Positions 52,001 to 60,731 of a DNA stretch of 64,000 bases are shown here, in pieces (positions within the stretch are counted from its first letter, which is position 1; each line of letters starts with the position of its first letter). The stretch comes from JACSRF01 sp964504445. GTDB lineage: Bacteria; Chloroflexota; Anaerolineae; Promineifilales; Promineifilaceae. The notes beneath the pieces are model-generated. The model was not told the origin of the DNA. It did no database searches and saw nothing but the letters and a program-made list of their open reading frames with translations. A program made the position numbers and the translations under genes. The stretch is from positions 1-64,000 of the forward strand of contig CAZDEO010000005.1 of NCBI GenBank assembly GCA_964504445.1. The letters are read 5' to 3'.

Positions 52001-52531
52001 ATGAAAAATTTACTGAAGATTGCCAGCATCGTCGCCGTATTGACGGCCGTCTTGGTTTTTGTAGGGGCCACTTCCGCTTTTGCCCAGGGGCCAGGCAACA
52101 ATGCCGCGCAGATGGGTGGTAACCAAGCTCAGGCGAACCCAAACGCCGGGTCAGGCCTGATTGCCGTTGACGAAGACGCCATGCACGCCGCCATTGCCGG
52201 AGCGCTGGGCATCAGCGTGGATGAGCTGGAAGGAGCGCTGGCAGCGGGTGAGACCCCAGCAACCCTGGCCCTGGAACTCGGCGTAGACTTTGCCGAAGTG
52301 CGGGCGGCCATGGATGCCGTTCATGAGGTTGCCATCGCCCAAGCTGTAGCGGATGGCCTCATTACTCAGGAGCAGGCAGACTGGATTCTCAGCCATCGTG
52401 GCGGACAGAATGGGCAGCAAGGTAATGGCGCCCGGGGCGGCATGGGGGGCAATGGTAGCCAGGGTAGCCCAGCCCGGCAGGGTGCGGGTGGTGGCGGTTT
52501 CGGCGGGGATTGCCCGAACGTCATGCCCTAA
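52001..52531 (+). CDS. Small secreted protein with Gly/Gln-rich tail, unknown
   Basis: The 176-residue protein has a clear signal peptide with cleavage after SAFA (about residue 28) and a good GGAGG ribosome site (51991-51995). The mature part has an Asn/Gln-rich stretch and a helical domain with two ALGISVDELEGALAAGETPATLALELGV-like halves. The tail is almost purely Gly, Gln, Asn and Arg, ending DCPNVMP. The helical unit resembles short repeats in other secreted bacterial proteins of unknown role. A strong terminator follows, so it is a single-gene transcript. Confidence 0.75.
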   Translation: MKNLLKIASIVAVLTAVLVFVGATSAFAQGPGNNAAQMGGNQAQANPNAGSGLIAVDEDAMHAAIAGALGISVDELEGALAAGETPATLALELGVDFAEVRAAMDAVHEVAIAQAVADGLITQEQADWILSHRGGQNGQQGNGARGGMGGNGSQGSPARQGAGGGGFGGDCPNVMP

Positions 52532-52557
52532 TTGAAACCCCTTTTGATGAACACCGG

Positions 52558-52593
52558 AAAGAGCGTGGTCTAAACAGGCCACGCTCTTTTTTT
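52558..52593 (+). terminator. Intrinsic terminator after the small secreted protein gene
   Basis: AAAGAGCGTGG (52558-52568) pairs perfectly with CCACGCTCTTT (52579-52589), followed by TTTT. Confidence 0.85.
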
Positions 52594-52601
52594 GATTTTT
52601 G

Positions 52602-52680
52602 CATTGTCATATTTTCCCGGAAGCTGCCAGCCAATCGCTCTGGCAGCTTCCGGGAAAGTCGAAATTTTTCTCTGACAATG
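52602..52680. repeat. Nested inverted repeat, possible MITE or terminator
   Basis: CATTGTCA (52602-52609) and TGACAATG (52673-52680) flank a perfect 18-bp palindromic stem: TTTCCCGGAAGCTGCCAG (52613-52630) with CTGGCAGCTTCCGGGAAA (52640-52657). It lies between convergent genes. The outer 8-bp repeats are more than a terminator needs. Confidence 0.55.
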
Positions 52681-52720
52681 GATTGAACGATGGCCTATGA
52701 GCATCAGCAAAAAGGATCGA

Positions 52721-54253
52721 TCATCTAGCGAGGGTTGTTGCGTACGTTTCTGGTAAGATGGTTTCGGTTAATATTTGGTGCAATGCTTCAAATTGCTCAA
52801 AGGCAACGGAGTGCCCGCCGTTTGCAAAGGTGTAGAGCTGTTTGCTGGGGGCGTCCAGCATCTCAAACCACTCCAGTGCCAGATCGCGCCGGGCCGGGAG
52901 TTCGGCGGCGCCATCTAAAATGTAAACTGGCACCTCTAGTCGGGGTACATCGTGACGAAAATCAATGTGCTGAATCTGCGGGTACAGGATGGAAAACATA
53001 TCAATTAGTCCGCGCAGCACGTTAACCTTCTCCACGAAGTTATATTCGCTGCCCAGGATGCCGTAAGGTCCCAGGTTGGCAGCCGTACCCCGTTCGATGT
53101 AGGCGCGGGGGGGCGTGTAGGGGGTTTCTAGACGGCCGTAATGGCTCATAACCACGGCGTTGGGGTAAGGCACGTCAGCATAGGGCGGCTCGCCAAAGGC
53201 CAACATCTGGTCGCGCAGCGCCGTGTCGCCGGTGCGCTCAGCCAGGGCCAGCACGGCACGGTAGAGCCGGCGGTCAGTCTCCCGCTGGCTGACCATTTGG
53301 CCGCTACCAATCCAGGCATAGTACAGATCTGGTTGCTGCTGCACAGCCAGTACGCCCAGGGTTGTGCCCCACGATTCGCCCATCAGGTAGATTTTTTCTT
53401 CGTCGAAGCGCTGGCGTAGGTAGTTGGTCAGCTCAATGGTGTCGGCAATGGCCTGCTCCAGGGTCAGGTCGTGGGTAGGATCGAGGGCGGCGTAAGATTT
53501 GCCTGTGCCCCGCTGATCCCAGCCGACAACGATGAAATCCTGGGCCAGGTCGGCCAACAAGACACGGGAGTAGGCCAGGTCGCTTTGCCCTGGGCCGCCG
53601 CTGAGGTAGAGCAGTACGGGCAGGTCGGCGCTACGGCCGTGCAACATAATGGCTTGTTCTTGCCCACCCAGGCGCACGGTCGTTAGTTCGGCGATGCTGC
53701 CGGGGATGGGGTTGCCGTCAGCGGCTAGCACTGGCGGGGTGCGGGCAGGAATGGCGTTAAGAACGGCAACGCCAATGACGTACAAGGCTAGTAGCAGGGG
53801 GAGTGGCTGCCGCCAGGCGTTGTGCCCTTGCGCCCAGGCCAGGCCAAGGCTGATGCCTAGCCACATGGGCGGGAAGGCAACCAGCCCGTGAAAGCCGCGT
53901 CCAACGATGAGGGCCAGCAGGCCATAGGGGTTGTCTAGCCGCAGGGCGTCTACGGTGGGGCCGGCAATGTTGAGGCGTGTGAGTTCGATGGTGGCGATGG
54001 TGATGAGGGGCAGCAGCAGGTAAGCCCAGCGACTGCGCAGCGTCAGCCCGCCCACCAGCCCTACCAGCAGGCTGCTGAGGAGTATGATCCAGAGGTGTAC
54101 GGCCGTTACTGGTCCGCGGGGCATGTACAGCGCTGTGAGTAAACCGCTGCAACTGGCCAGAGTGGCACTGCCAATGGCCACGGCCGTTACCGGTCGCCTC
54201 TTGGTGGGGGCAGGTGCAGATGTTGTCGAGATAAAGGATTTAGGGGTGGTCAT
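52721..54253 (-). CDS. Membrane protein with C-terminal alpha/beta hydrolase (prolyl iminopeptidase-like)
   Basis: The 510-residue protein has about five N-terminal helices (about residues 24-165). A hydrolase domain follows with the oxyanion motif LSGGPGQ (about residues 217-223), GWDQRGTGKS (about 244-253), the nucleophile Ser294 in GESWG and the catalytic His in NGGHSVAFEQF (about residue 480). GGPG and GESWG fit the proline iminopeptidase S33 group. A membrane-fused form is unusual. The 145-residue gene is 63 bp upstream in the same direction. Confidence 0.8.
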   Translation of the reverse strand: MTTPKSFISTTSAPAPTKRRPVTAVAIGSATLASCSGLLTALYMPRGPVTAVHLWIILLSSLLVGLVGGLTLRSRWAYLLLPLITIATIELTRLNIAGPTVDALRLDNPYGLLALIVGRGFHGLVAFPPMWLGISLGLAWAQGHNAWRQPLPLLLALYVIGVAVLNAIPARTPPVLAADGNPIPGSIAELTTVRLGGQEQAIMLHGRSADLPVLLYLSGGPGQSDLAYSRVLLADLAQDFIVVGWDQRGTGKSYAALDPTHDLTLEQAIADTIELTNYLRQRFDEEKIYLMGESWGTTLGVLAVQQQPDLYYAWIGSGQMVSQRETDRRLYRAVLALAERTGDTALRDQMLAFGEPPYADVPYPNAVVMSHYGRLETPYTPPRAYIERGTAANLGPYGILGSEYNFVEKVNVLRGLIDMFSILYPQIQHIDFRHDVPRLEVPVYILDGAAELPARRDLALEWFEMLDAPSKQLYTFANGGHSVAFEQFEALHQILTETILPETYATTLAR

Positions 54254-54316
54254 GGTAAAACTCCTTGAGAATTAAGATAGCAAAGGAACAAAAGACAATG
54301 GGGTAATGGGGTTTGG

Positions 54317-54754
54317 TCAGTTGGCCGGTTGGCTGCGGTGGTAGATGGTGACGAGGCCGGTGCTTTGGGCGGCGGTTAGCAGCAGTTGGTAACGACCGGG
54401 CAGCAGGGTTTCTTGCCAGTCGCCGCCCCCATCCCGGTTGGTGCGATAATTTTCGGCTTGCAGGATGGTGTAGAGGGTTCCATCGTCGGCCTGGAGCTTG
54501 AGGCTGAAGATGGGGGTGTCCAGATTTTGTAGGGAAAAGTGGAGGTGGGTAACGGCCGTTCCTGTGACCATAAATTCGCCCACCACCGCCTCGGCAAAAG
54601 GCCCGTTGCCCAGATCCAACTCCGTCAGTAGTTGATTGTCTGCCGACGCTTCTGCCCTTTGGCCCCTGTTTTGCCGCACGGCAACCAACACGGCGACGAA
54701 GAGCATCAACACCACAGCAATGACGACGGACATGTTCATACGATTTTTTGACAT
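54317..54754 (-). CDS. Small membrane-anchored protein, unknown
   Basis: The 145-residue protein has one N-terminal helix (MSVVIAVVLMLFVAVLVAV) and an external domain of about 100 residues with beta-strand patterns (FMVTGTAVTHLHFSLQNL, LYTILQAENYRT, LLPGRYQLLLTA). The pattern resembles bacterial pre-peptidase C-terminal or beta-sandwich modules. GTGAGGTGA precedes the ATG at 54754. It may be co-transcribed with the hydrolase downstream. Confidence 0.65.
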   Translation of the reverse strand: MSKNRMNMSVVIAVVLMLFVAVLVAVRQNRGQRAEASADNQLLTELDLGNGPFAEAVVGEFMVTGTAVTHLHFSLQNLDTPIFSLKLQADDGTLYTILQAENYRTNRDGGGDWQETLLPGRYQLLLTAAQSTGLVTIYHRSQPAN

Positions 54755-54998
54755 TTTTCACCTCACGATTGATGATTTACAATGGTTTGGTTAGCAACCA
54801 TTCACTTCGGTAACAGATGATTAGAGTGTACCGACGAGACGAGGTGGGGTCGCCTATCTAAGGATAGGTTGTGGGGTAGGTCTAGGGGGTAGGGTTTGGT
54901 TAAGGGGGGGCTAGCATACGGATCCAAACATCGTTCGGCAACTACGGCCCAAGGCACCACCGGCAAACTGATTGGGGGAAGGTTTTTGGTAGGTTTTG

Positions 54999-56054
54999 CT
55001 AGAGGGCCGCGGCAATGGCCCGCCCCACTTCTTGGGTGCTGGCTGTTCCGCCAATGTCGCGGGTGCGCGGGCCTTCGCGCAGCACTGTCTCTATGGCAGA
55101 AACCACGGCGTTTGCTGCCGCTTTGTGTCCCAAATGCTCTAGCATCATCGCCCCTGACCAGATTTGCCCGATGGGGTTGGCAATATTTTGCCCATAGATG
55201 TCTGGCGCAGAGCCGTGAACTGGCTCGAACATAGATGGAAATTCACGCTCTGGGTTGAGGTTTGCGGAGGGTGCAATGGCAATGGTTCCCGTACAGGCTG
55301 GCCCCAGGTCGGATAGAATATCGCCAAAGAGGTTGGACGCGACCACCACGTCAAACCAATGGGGATTGCGTACAAAGTGGGCGGTAAGAATGTCAATGTG
55401 ATATTGATCTGTTTGTACGTCGGGGTATTCTGCCGCTATGGCTCTGGCGCGCTCGTCCCAATAGGGCATGGCGATAAACACGCCATTGGATTTGGTAGCC
55501 CAGGTAAGATGTTTGGCGGGCCGGGAGCGAGCCATCTCCAAGGCGTAGCGTAAAATGCGGTCTACGCCCCGGCGGGTGAAGATGCTTTCCTGCACCACCA
55601 ACTCCTGGTCTGTCTCTTCAAAGATGCGGCCTCCGAGGGTGGAATACTCCCCCTCGGTGTTTTCGCGCACGACGATAAAGTCAATATCACCGGTTTCACG
55701 CCCGCGCAGGGGTGATTGGATGCCGGGCATCAGGCGGACGGGGCGTACGTTGGCATATTGCTGGAAACCGCGGCGAATGGGGATGAGCAGGCCCCACAGG
55801 GAGATGTGGTCGGGCACGCCGGGAAAGCCCACGGCCCCGAGGAAGATGGCGTCGTGGTGACGAATTTGCGCCAAACCATCGGCGGGCATCATACGGCCGT
55901 TTTGGCGGTAATAGTCACAGCTCCAGGGAAATTCTTCCCACTGGAAGGTGATGTTGAATTTTGCACCGGCGGCTTCTAGTACGCGCAGGCCTTCGGGCAC
56001 CACTTCATGACCAATGCCATCTCCAGGAATAACCGCAATGTTGTGTTTGTTCAT
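54999..56054 (-). CDS. Tartrate/D-malate dehydrogenase-like (isopropylmalate dehydrogenase family)
   Basis: The enzyme oxidatively decarboxylates a 2-hydroxy acid using NAD. The 351-residue protein has IAVIPGDGIGHEVVPEG at the N-terminus, RENTEGEYSTLGGRI (about residues 130-144), ASNLFGDILSDLGPACTG (about 240-257) and EPVHGSAPDIYGQNIANPIG (about 280-299). The substrate loop and FLGAVGFPGVPDHISLWGLL match the tartrate dehydrogenase/decarboxylase (TtuC/DmlA) branch rather than LeuB. GAAGGTGA lies 5 nt before the start at 56054. No leucine-pathway gene is nearby. Confidence 0.85.
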   Translation of the reverse strand: MNKHNIAVIPGDGIGHEVVPEGLRVLEAAGAKFNITFQWEEFPWSCDYYRQNGRMMPADGLAQIRHHDAIFLGAVGFPGVPDHISLWGLLIPIRRGFQQYANVRPVRLMPGIQSPLRGRETGDIDFIVVRENTEGEYSTLGGRIFEETDQELVVQESIFTRRGVDRILRYALEMARSRPAKHLTWATKSNGVFIAMPYWDERARAIAAEYPDVQTDQYHIDILTAHFVRNPHWFDVVVASNLFGDILSDLGPACTGTIAIAPSANLNPEREFPSMFEPVHGSAPDIYGQNIANPIGQIWSGAMMLEHLGHKAAANAVVSAIETVLREGPRTRDIGGTASTQEVGRAIAAAL

Positions 56055-56237
56055 AATTTCACCTTCCATGGGCACCATTTATATCAGAGTTTTTGCTTCG
56101 GTACAGAGACGATAGTTCCCGGTGTAGAAGGTTTCTGAACTGGGTAAATTTTGCTGGACTGAAAGGTGCTGGTGTATCTGTTTTTTCGGTTTGCCGGTTC
56201 GCTATGGTAGAACATCTGTGATAAAATTGACCGGTTA

Positions 56238-57191
56238 ATGATGATGCAAAAAGACAAACAACAACAAGCGTTACCTGGCGTTAAGGCAACCCTGGCGGCG
56301 GGGTTTGACCTGACTACGAAACACCTTTGGCTGATTTTACTGCCGGTTTTGTTGGATATGTTTTTATGGCTTGGTCCACGGTTAAGTGTACGGCCGTTAA
56401 TCGAACAATTCCTGGCCTTTTGGCCTGCCGACCCGAATTTGGAAGTTGTGGTTGAACAAATGCGCCAGGTAGCCCCTTACACCAACCTGTTTACCTTTTT
56501 GAGCCTGCCTCTGGTGGGTGTTCCGGTGCTTTTGGCTGGCATAGCGCCGCAAAATACGCCGGTGGCGGTTGCGGTCATGGAGATTGACAGCCCGGCGGCC
56601 TGGTTTGGTTATCTGGTTTTGTTGCTGCTGGCGGGGTTGTTGTTAACGGCCGTCTATTACACGCTGGTTGCTTATGTGGTGGGGAAAGGAAGCCAGCAGT
56701 ATTACCTGGGCCTGGCGCAGTTTGCCCGCCACGTTGCCCGGATATTTGGCACATTTTTCCTGGTTGGGGTCCTGTTTTTTCTCTTTTTGCTGATCTTGTA
56801 CCTGCCCCTGAGCCTGGTCACTTTTTTGGTTTCTTTGCTCAGTCCCATTTTGGGTTTGCTGGTTATTTTGGCGGGTGCTGTATTGGTGATGTGGGTAATC
56901 CTGGCTGCTTTTTTCCTGCCGCAAAGCGTAGCGCTGTACGGCCGTTCTCCTAAACAGGCCATCTGGGATAGCGTTATCCTTATTCGCCGCCACGGCGCAA
57001 CCGTGATGGGCCTCATTCTGGCCTTTATCATTCTCAATAGCCTGCTCGATCAGGTTCTTTTGCTTACTTTCGATGGTTCGTGGATGACGGCCGTAAGCAT
57101 TTTGGCCCATGCCTTCGTCAGTACATCCTTGTTAACCGCAACCTTTATTTTCTACCGCGACCGCATTCAAGTTTCCTATTCCAACGCATAA
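56238..57191 (+). CDS. Polytopic membrane protein, unknown
   Basis: The 317-residue protein has about six helices: one near the start (HLWLILLPVLLDMFLW), one at LFTFLSLPLVGVPVLLAG, then several long hydrophobic helices, ending at STSLLTATFIFYRDRIQVSYSNA. FLPQSVALYGRSPKQAIWDSVILIRRHG resembles the loop of glycerophosphoryl diester/YciC-like membrane proteins. I cannot name a family with confidence. Three consecutive ATG codons start the frame (56238, 56241, 56244). Confidence 0.65.
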   Translation: MMMQKDKQQQALPGVKATLAAGFDLTTKHLWLILLPVLLDMFLWLGPRLSVRPLIEQFLAFWPADPNLEVVVEQMRQVAPYTNLFTFLSLPLVGVPVLLAGIAPQNTPVAVAVMEIDSPAAWFGYLVLLLLAGLLLTAVYYTLVAYVVGKGSQQYYLGLAQFARHVARIFGTFFLVGVLFFLFLLILYLPLSLVTFLVSLLSPILGLLVILAGAVLVMWVILAAFFLPQSVALYGRSPKQAIWDSVILIRRHGATVMGLILAFIILNSLLDQVLLLTFDGSWMTAVSILAHAFVSTSLLTATFIFYRDRIQVSYSNA

Positions 57192-57247
57192 TCCAGAAAG
57201 CAGTCAGGCTGCCGATGGGTGACGTGTGTCTACAGAGAGGTTTAATT

Positions 57248-59176
57248 ATGGCAAAACAAACAGCAGCAGAAAAAGCATATGATGCCAGCAGCATCCAGGT
57301 GTTGAAGGGGCTGGAAGCCGTGCGCCGGCGCCCCGGTATGTACGTGGGCGGCACCGACGTGAAAGCCTTGCACCACCTGGTTTATGAAATTGTGGACAAC
57401 TCCATTGACGAAGCGCTGGCTGGACGCTGCGATCGCATCGAAGTAACCATTCATCCCGATTCCAGCGTTACGGTAATAGATAATGGCATTGGCATTCCCG
57501 TCGCCGTCCATCCTACAGAAAAAGTGTCTGCTTTGGAATTGGTGCATACCTCTTTGCATTCCGGTGGTAAGTTTGACAATGCGGCCTACAAGGTGTCTGG
57601 TGGGCTGCATGGCGTGGGTGCGGCGGCCGTAAACGCGCTGTCTGAATGGATGGAAGTGACGGTGAAACGAGATGGTGGCGTCTGGTTTCAGCGGTATGAA
57701 CGGGGAATTCCTCAAGCGCCTGTAAAGCAGATTCAAAAGCTAAAACGGGGCGAGCCTACAGGGACAACGACCCATTTTCGCTATGACGAGCTGATTTTTA
57801 AGGATGAAGTAGATTTTCGCTTTGAAACCCTGGCCAATCGTTTCCGCGAGATGGCTTTTGTGACGAGTGGCGTGTTTTTGAAGCTGCGGGACGAACGGCC
57901 GTCGCCCGCCCGGGAGATGAGCTTTTACTTTGAAGGTGGCGTCAAATCATTTGTGCGCTACCTGAACCGCAACCGCAAGCCGCTGCATGACCCCATTCAC
58001 GTGCAAAAAGAGCAGGATGGCATTGAAGTGGAAGTGGCCGTACAGTATACCGAAGGACTATCCATTTCTGAATATGCTTTTGCCAATACCATTTACACCC
58101 CCGATGGCGGTACCCACCTGACTGGTGTGCGCACGGCGCTGACCCGGGTCATTAACAAGTATGCCCGTGACAATAATTTGCTAAAGGAAAAAGACAAAAA
58201 CTTCTCCAGTGATGATACGCGGGAGGGGGTAACAGCCGTGGTCAGCGTGAAACACCCAGACCCCCAGTTTGAAAGCCAGACCAAGGTAAAGCTGATGAAT
58301 GCTGAAGTAGCGGGTATTGTTGCGGCTGTCACCGCCGATGCCCTGGCTACCTTCATGGAAGAAAACCCCCGGGACGCCAAAAAAATTATTGAACGCTGCC
58401 TAACCTCTTCCCGCGCCCGCGACGCTGCCCGTAAAGCCCGCGAGCTGGTCATGCGCAAAAGTGCCCTGGACAGCCTCACTCTGCCCGGTAAATTGGCCGA
58501 CTGTTCTGAAAAAGACCCGGCTAAGTGTGAGCTGTACATCGTTGAGGGTGACTCGGCTGGTGGCACAGCCAAACAGGGACGTGACCGGCATTTCCAGGCA
58601 ATTTTGCCGCTGCGGGGTAAGATTTTGAACACGGAGCGCGCCCGCCTGGACAAAATTCTAGCCAATAACGAGGTGAAGGCGCTCATCTCTGCTTTGGGCA
58701 CGGGCATTGGTGAATCTATGGAAATGGGGAATCTGCGATACGGCCGTATCATCATCATGACCGACGCCGACGTAGACGGCAGCCACATCCGCACCCTGTT
58801 GCTCACCTTCTTCTTCCGCTACATGCCCCAGCTGATCGAATTGGGCCACCTGTATATTGCCCAGCCCCCTCTTTACGCCGTTAAGCAAGGGCGCGATTTG
58901 CATTACGCCTATACAGAAGCCCAACAAACCGCTTTGCTGCAGAAACTGGAAGGGAAAAAGGTGAACATTCAGCGCTACAAGGGCTTGGGGGAAATGAACG
59001 CCGAACAATTGTGGGAAACGACCATGGATCCTGCGCAGCGCACATTGCTGCAAGTAACGGTGGAAGATGCTTTGGTAGCAGACCGCACCTTCGACATGCT
59101 AATGGGGACCGAGGTTGCCCCGCGCAAGCGCTTCATCATGACCCACAGCAGTGAGGTGCGTAATTTGGACGTGTAA
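57248..59176 (+). CDS. gyrB: DNA gyrase / topoisomerase IV subunit B
   Basis: This type IIA topoisomerase ATPase subunit acts with GyrA (not in the window) to alter supercoiling. The 642-residue protein has the GHKL ATPase fold: EIVDNSIDEALAG (about residues 47-59), VIDNGIGIPV (about 77-86) and SGGLHGVGAAAVNALS. TOPRIM motifs are EGDSAGG (about 433-439) and DADVDGSH (about 505-512). YKGLGEMNAEQLWETTMDP closes the domain. The length fits gyrB of Gram-positives; gyrB and parE cannot be told apart here. GAGAGG precedes ATG 57248. Confidence 0.93.
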   Translation: MAKQTAAEKAYDASSIQVLKGLEAVRRRPGMYVGGTDVKALHHLVYEIVDNSIDEALAGRCDRIEVTIHPDSSVTVIDNGIGIPVAVHPTEKVSALELVHTSLHSGGKFDNAAYKVSGGLHGVGAAAVNALSEWMEVTVKRDGGVWFQRYERGIPQAPVKQIQKLKRGEPTGTTTHFRYDELIFKDEVDFRFETLANRFREMAFVTSGVFLKLRDERPSPAREMSFYFEGGVKSFVRYLNRNRKPLHDPIHVQKEQDGIEVEVAVQYTEGLSISEYAFANTIYTPDGGTHLTGVRTALTRVINKYARDNNLLKEKDKNFSSDDTREGVTAVVSVKHPDPQFESQTKVKLMNAEVAGIVAAVTADALATFMEENPRDAKKIIERCLTSSRARDAARKARELVMRKSALDSLTLPGKLADCSEKDPAKCELYIVEGDSAGGTAKQGRDRHFQAILPLRGKILNTERARLDKILANNEVKALISALGTGIGESMEMGNLRYGRIIIMTDADVDGSHIRTLLLTFFFRYMPQLIELGHLYIAQPPLYAVKQGRDLHYAYTEAQQTALLQKLEGKKVNIQRYKGLGEMNAEQLWETTMDPAQRTLLQVTVEDALVADRTFDMLMGTEVAPRKRFIMTHSSEVRNLDV

Positions 59177-59195
59177 AAATGCACTTGTGGCCAAA

Positions 59196-59248
59196 GCAAA
59201 ATAAAAGACCCCCATCCGGTGAAAGCGGGCGGGGGTCTTTTATTTTGC
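59196..59248. terminator. Bidirectional terminator after gyrB
   Basis: GCAAAATAAAAGACCCCC (59196-59213) pairs perfectly over 18 bp with GGGGGTCTTTTATTTTGC (59231-59248). It stands between convergent genes and has A- and T-rich outer arms suited to both strands. Confidence 0.85.
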
Positions 59249-59256
59249 CAGTTTCT

Positions 59257-60069
59257 TTAGTGGCTGCCCATAATCACATCGGGCAATGGACTTTGCCGTT
59301 GAGACCGGGTGCGCCAATAGCCTAAAAATGCCAGAAGCACAATGAGAATGGCTGCGGCAACGGCCGTATTGGCAATGAGGGGAACCTCAAGCTGTGCTGC
59401 GCGAATGCCAAAGAGCGCCCAAACCAAAACCCCGGCATAAGGTAAATTGCGGCGATTAAAAAGCATCAACCCGACCACCACCACGGCTACAGCAATCATA
59501 ACGGCCGTCCAGGTATTTTCCGCAATACCCAGTGCGCCCCAGCCCAGGTAATTGGCAACGCTAGCTACGTTGGCAATGGTCGCCACGGTAATCCACCCCA
59601 GGTAAAGGCTGAAGGGAAAGTGCACCAGCAGTTGTGTAGCCACGGGCAGTGTGGGCTGTGGACGGCCAATTTGCAGCCGCGCATAAATGCTGATCAGGGA
59701 AATGAGCAGGGCGACCATAAAAACTACGGACCAGACGTAGTAGCCATAGTGCCAGGCAAAGAGCCAGGCCATGTTGGCGGCACTGCTGACGATAAAGAGC
59801 CAGCCAATTTTGCCCAGAAACGGCCGTTGCCGGGATGCAGGCAGCGCCTGATAGACGATGAAGCCCAGCAGCGCCGCGTAAATAAGGCCCCAAATGGAAA
59901 AAGTGTAGCCAGCCGGGGTGAAGGTAGAAGGCAGCAAGTCGGATATGGCGCCCGTAGTTCGGCCGTTGAGGCCCACTGCCCCAGCCAGTCCATTGGTGAC
60001 CAGTACGGCCGTTAGGGCAATGATGTTCAATATTTGTAAAGCTATTACAGAGTTTCTTGACGTATTCAT
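59257..60069 (-). CDS. TspO/MBR-family-like (tryptophan-rich sensory) membrane protein
   Basis: The 270-residue protein has about seven helices. Its motif TFTPAGYTFSIWGLIYAALLGF (about residues 49-70) and WLFAWHYGYYVWSVVF, FSLYLGWITVATIANV fit the extended TspO-like family of Chloroflexota and algae. Classical TspO has five helices and 160 residues, so this longer form is a distant relative. Classical members bind tetrapyrroles; no such role can be shown here. Confidence 0.65.
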   Translation of the reverse strand: MNTSRNSVIALQILNIIALTAVLVTNGLAGAVGLNGRTTGAISDLLPSTFTPAGYTFSIWGLIYAALLGFIVYQALPASRQRPFLGKIGWLFIVSSAANMAWLFAWHYGYYVWSVVFMVALLISLISIYARLQIGRPQPTLPVATQLLVHFPFSLYLGWITVATIANVASVANYLGWGALGIAENTWTAVMIAVAVVVVGLMLFNRRNLPYAGVLVWALFGIRAAQLEVPLIANTAVAAAILIVLLAFLGYWRTRSQRQSPLPDVIMGSH

Positions 60070-60144
60070 GGCTAAATTGTACAGAATTCAGATTGATTTG
60101 TAAAGATATTGCACAGAAGTGCCCGCAAAGAGCTAAACACAGCT

Positions 60145-60699
60145 TTACTTTTCTCGTTGAGTTAAATGCATATAGCCGCGCCGCACCACCCGCGTTTCGT
60201 CAATGGAAACAAAAGCCTTCGCGTCCACCTGCTCTGCCAGCTGACAAACGGTTTCTACCTCCTGGCGGCGCACAATAGCCAGCACCATGCCCACACTGCC
60301 TTCGCGACCAAATCCCCATTCCACCGTGGCGCCATACCCGGCATTACGAATGACCTCGGCGATACGCTGACCGTTGGTGCGCGAAATAACGCGAACAGTC
60401 GAAAAGCCCCTGGCGGTGCGGTCATCTAGCCACATGCCAATAAGGGTGCCCGCGCTAAAGCCCAGGCAGTAGCCCAAAATGTTCCAAATATTGGAGAGGT
60501 TGTTGACCACCTGCCCAATGGCAATAACGTAAACCAGCACCTCAAAAAAGCCCATGACCACCGAAGCCAGCTTTTTGCCGCGCATCATGACCAGCACGCG
60601 CATGGTGCTGAGGCTGACGCCAACGACGCGCAGGAAAAATATCCAGGTTGCCGCCCCAAGGATATTCCAGGTAAGGGGGGGGATTTCGATTATCGACAT
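60145..60699 (-). CDS. DUF2179/UPF0316 membrane protein
   Basis: The 184-residue protein has three membrane helices (about residues 10-95), with FLRVVGVSLSTMRVLVMMRGKK and GYCLGFSAGTLIGMWLDDR. A C-terminal soluble DUF2179-like domain follows (VEWGFGREGSVGMVLAIVRRQE, AFVSIDETRVVRRGYM). DUF2179 domains may bind a small ligand. The start at 60699 has GGAG 7 nt upstream; an ATG at 60735 overlapping the MFS gene is less likely. Confidence 0.8.
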   Translation of the reverse strand: MSIIEIPPLTWNILGAATWIFFLRVVGVSLSTMRVLVMMRGKKLASVVMGFFEVLVYVIAIGQVVNNLSNIWNILGYCLGFSAGTLIGMWLDDRTARGFSTVRVISRTNGQRIAEVIRNAGYGATVEWGFGREGSVGMVLAIVRRQEVETVCQLAEQVDAKAFVSIDETRVVRRGYMHLTQREK

Positions 60700-60731
60700 G
60701 AGAATGCTCCAATTTTGGGGGTCATGAATGC

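Noticed and set aside
57080..57247. Longer N-terminus for gyrB
   Set aside because: It overlaps the preceding membrane protein gene; ATG 57248 has a ribosome site and gives the normal GyrB start.
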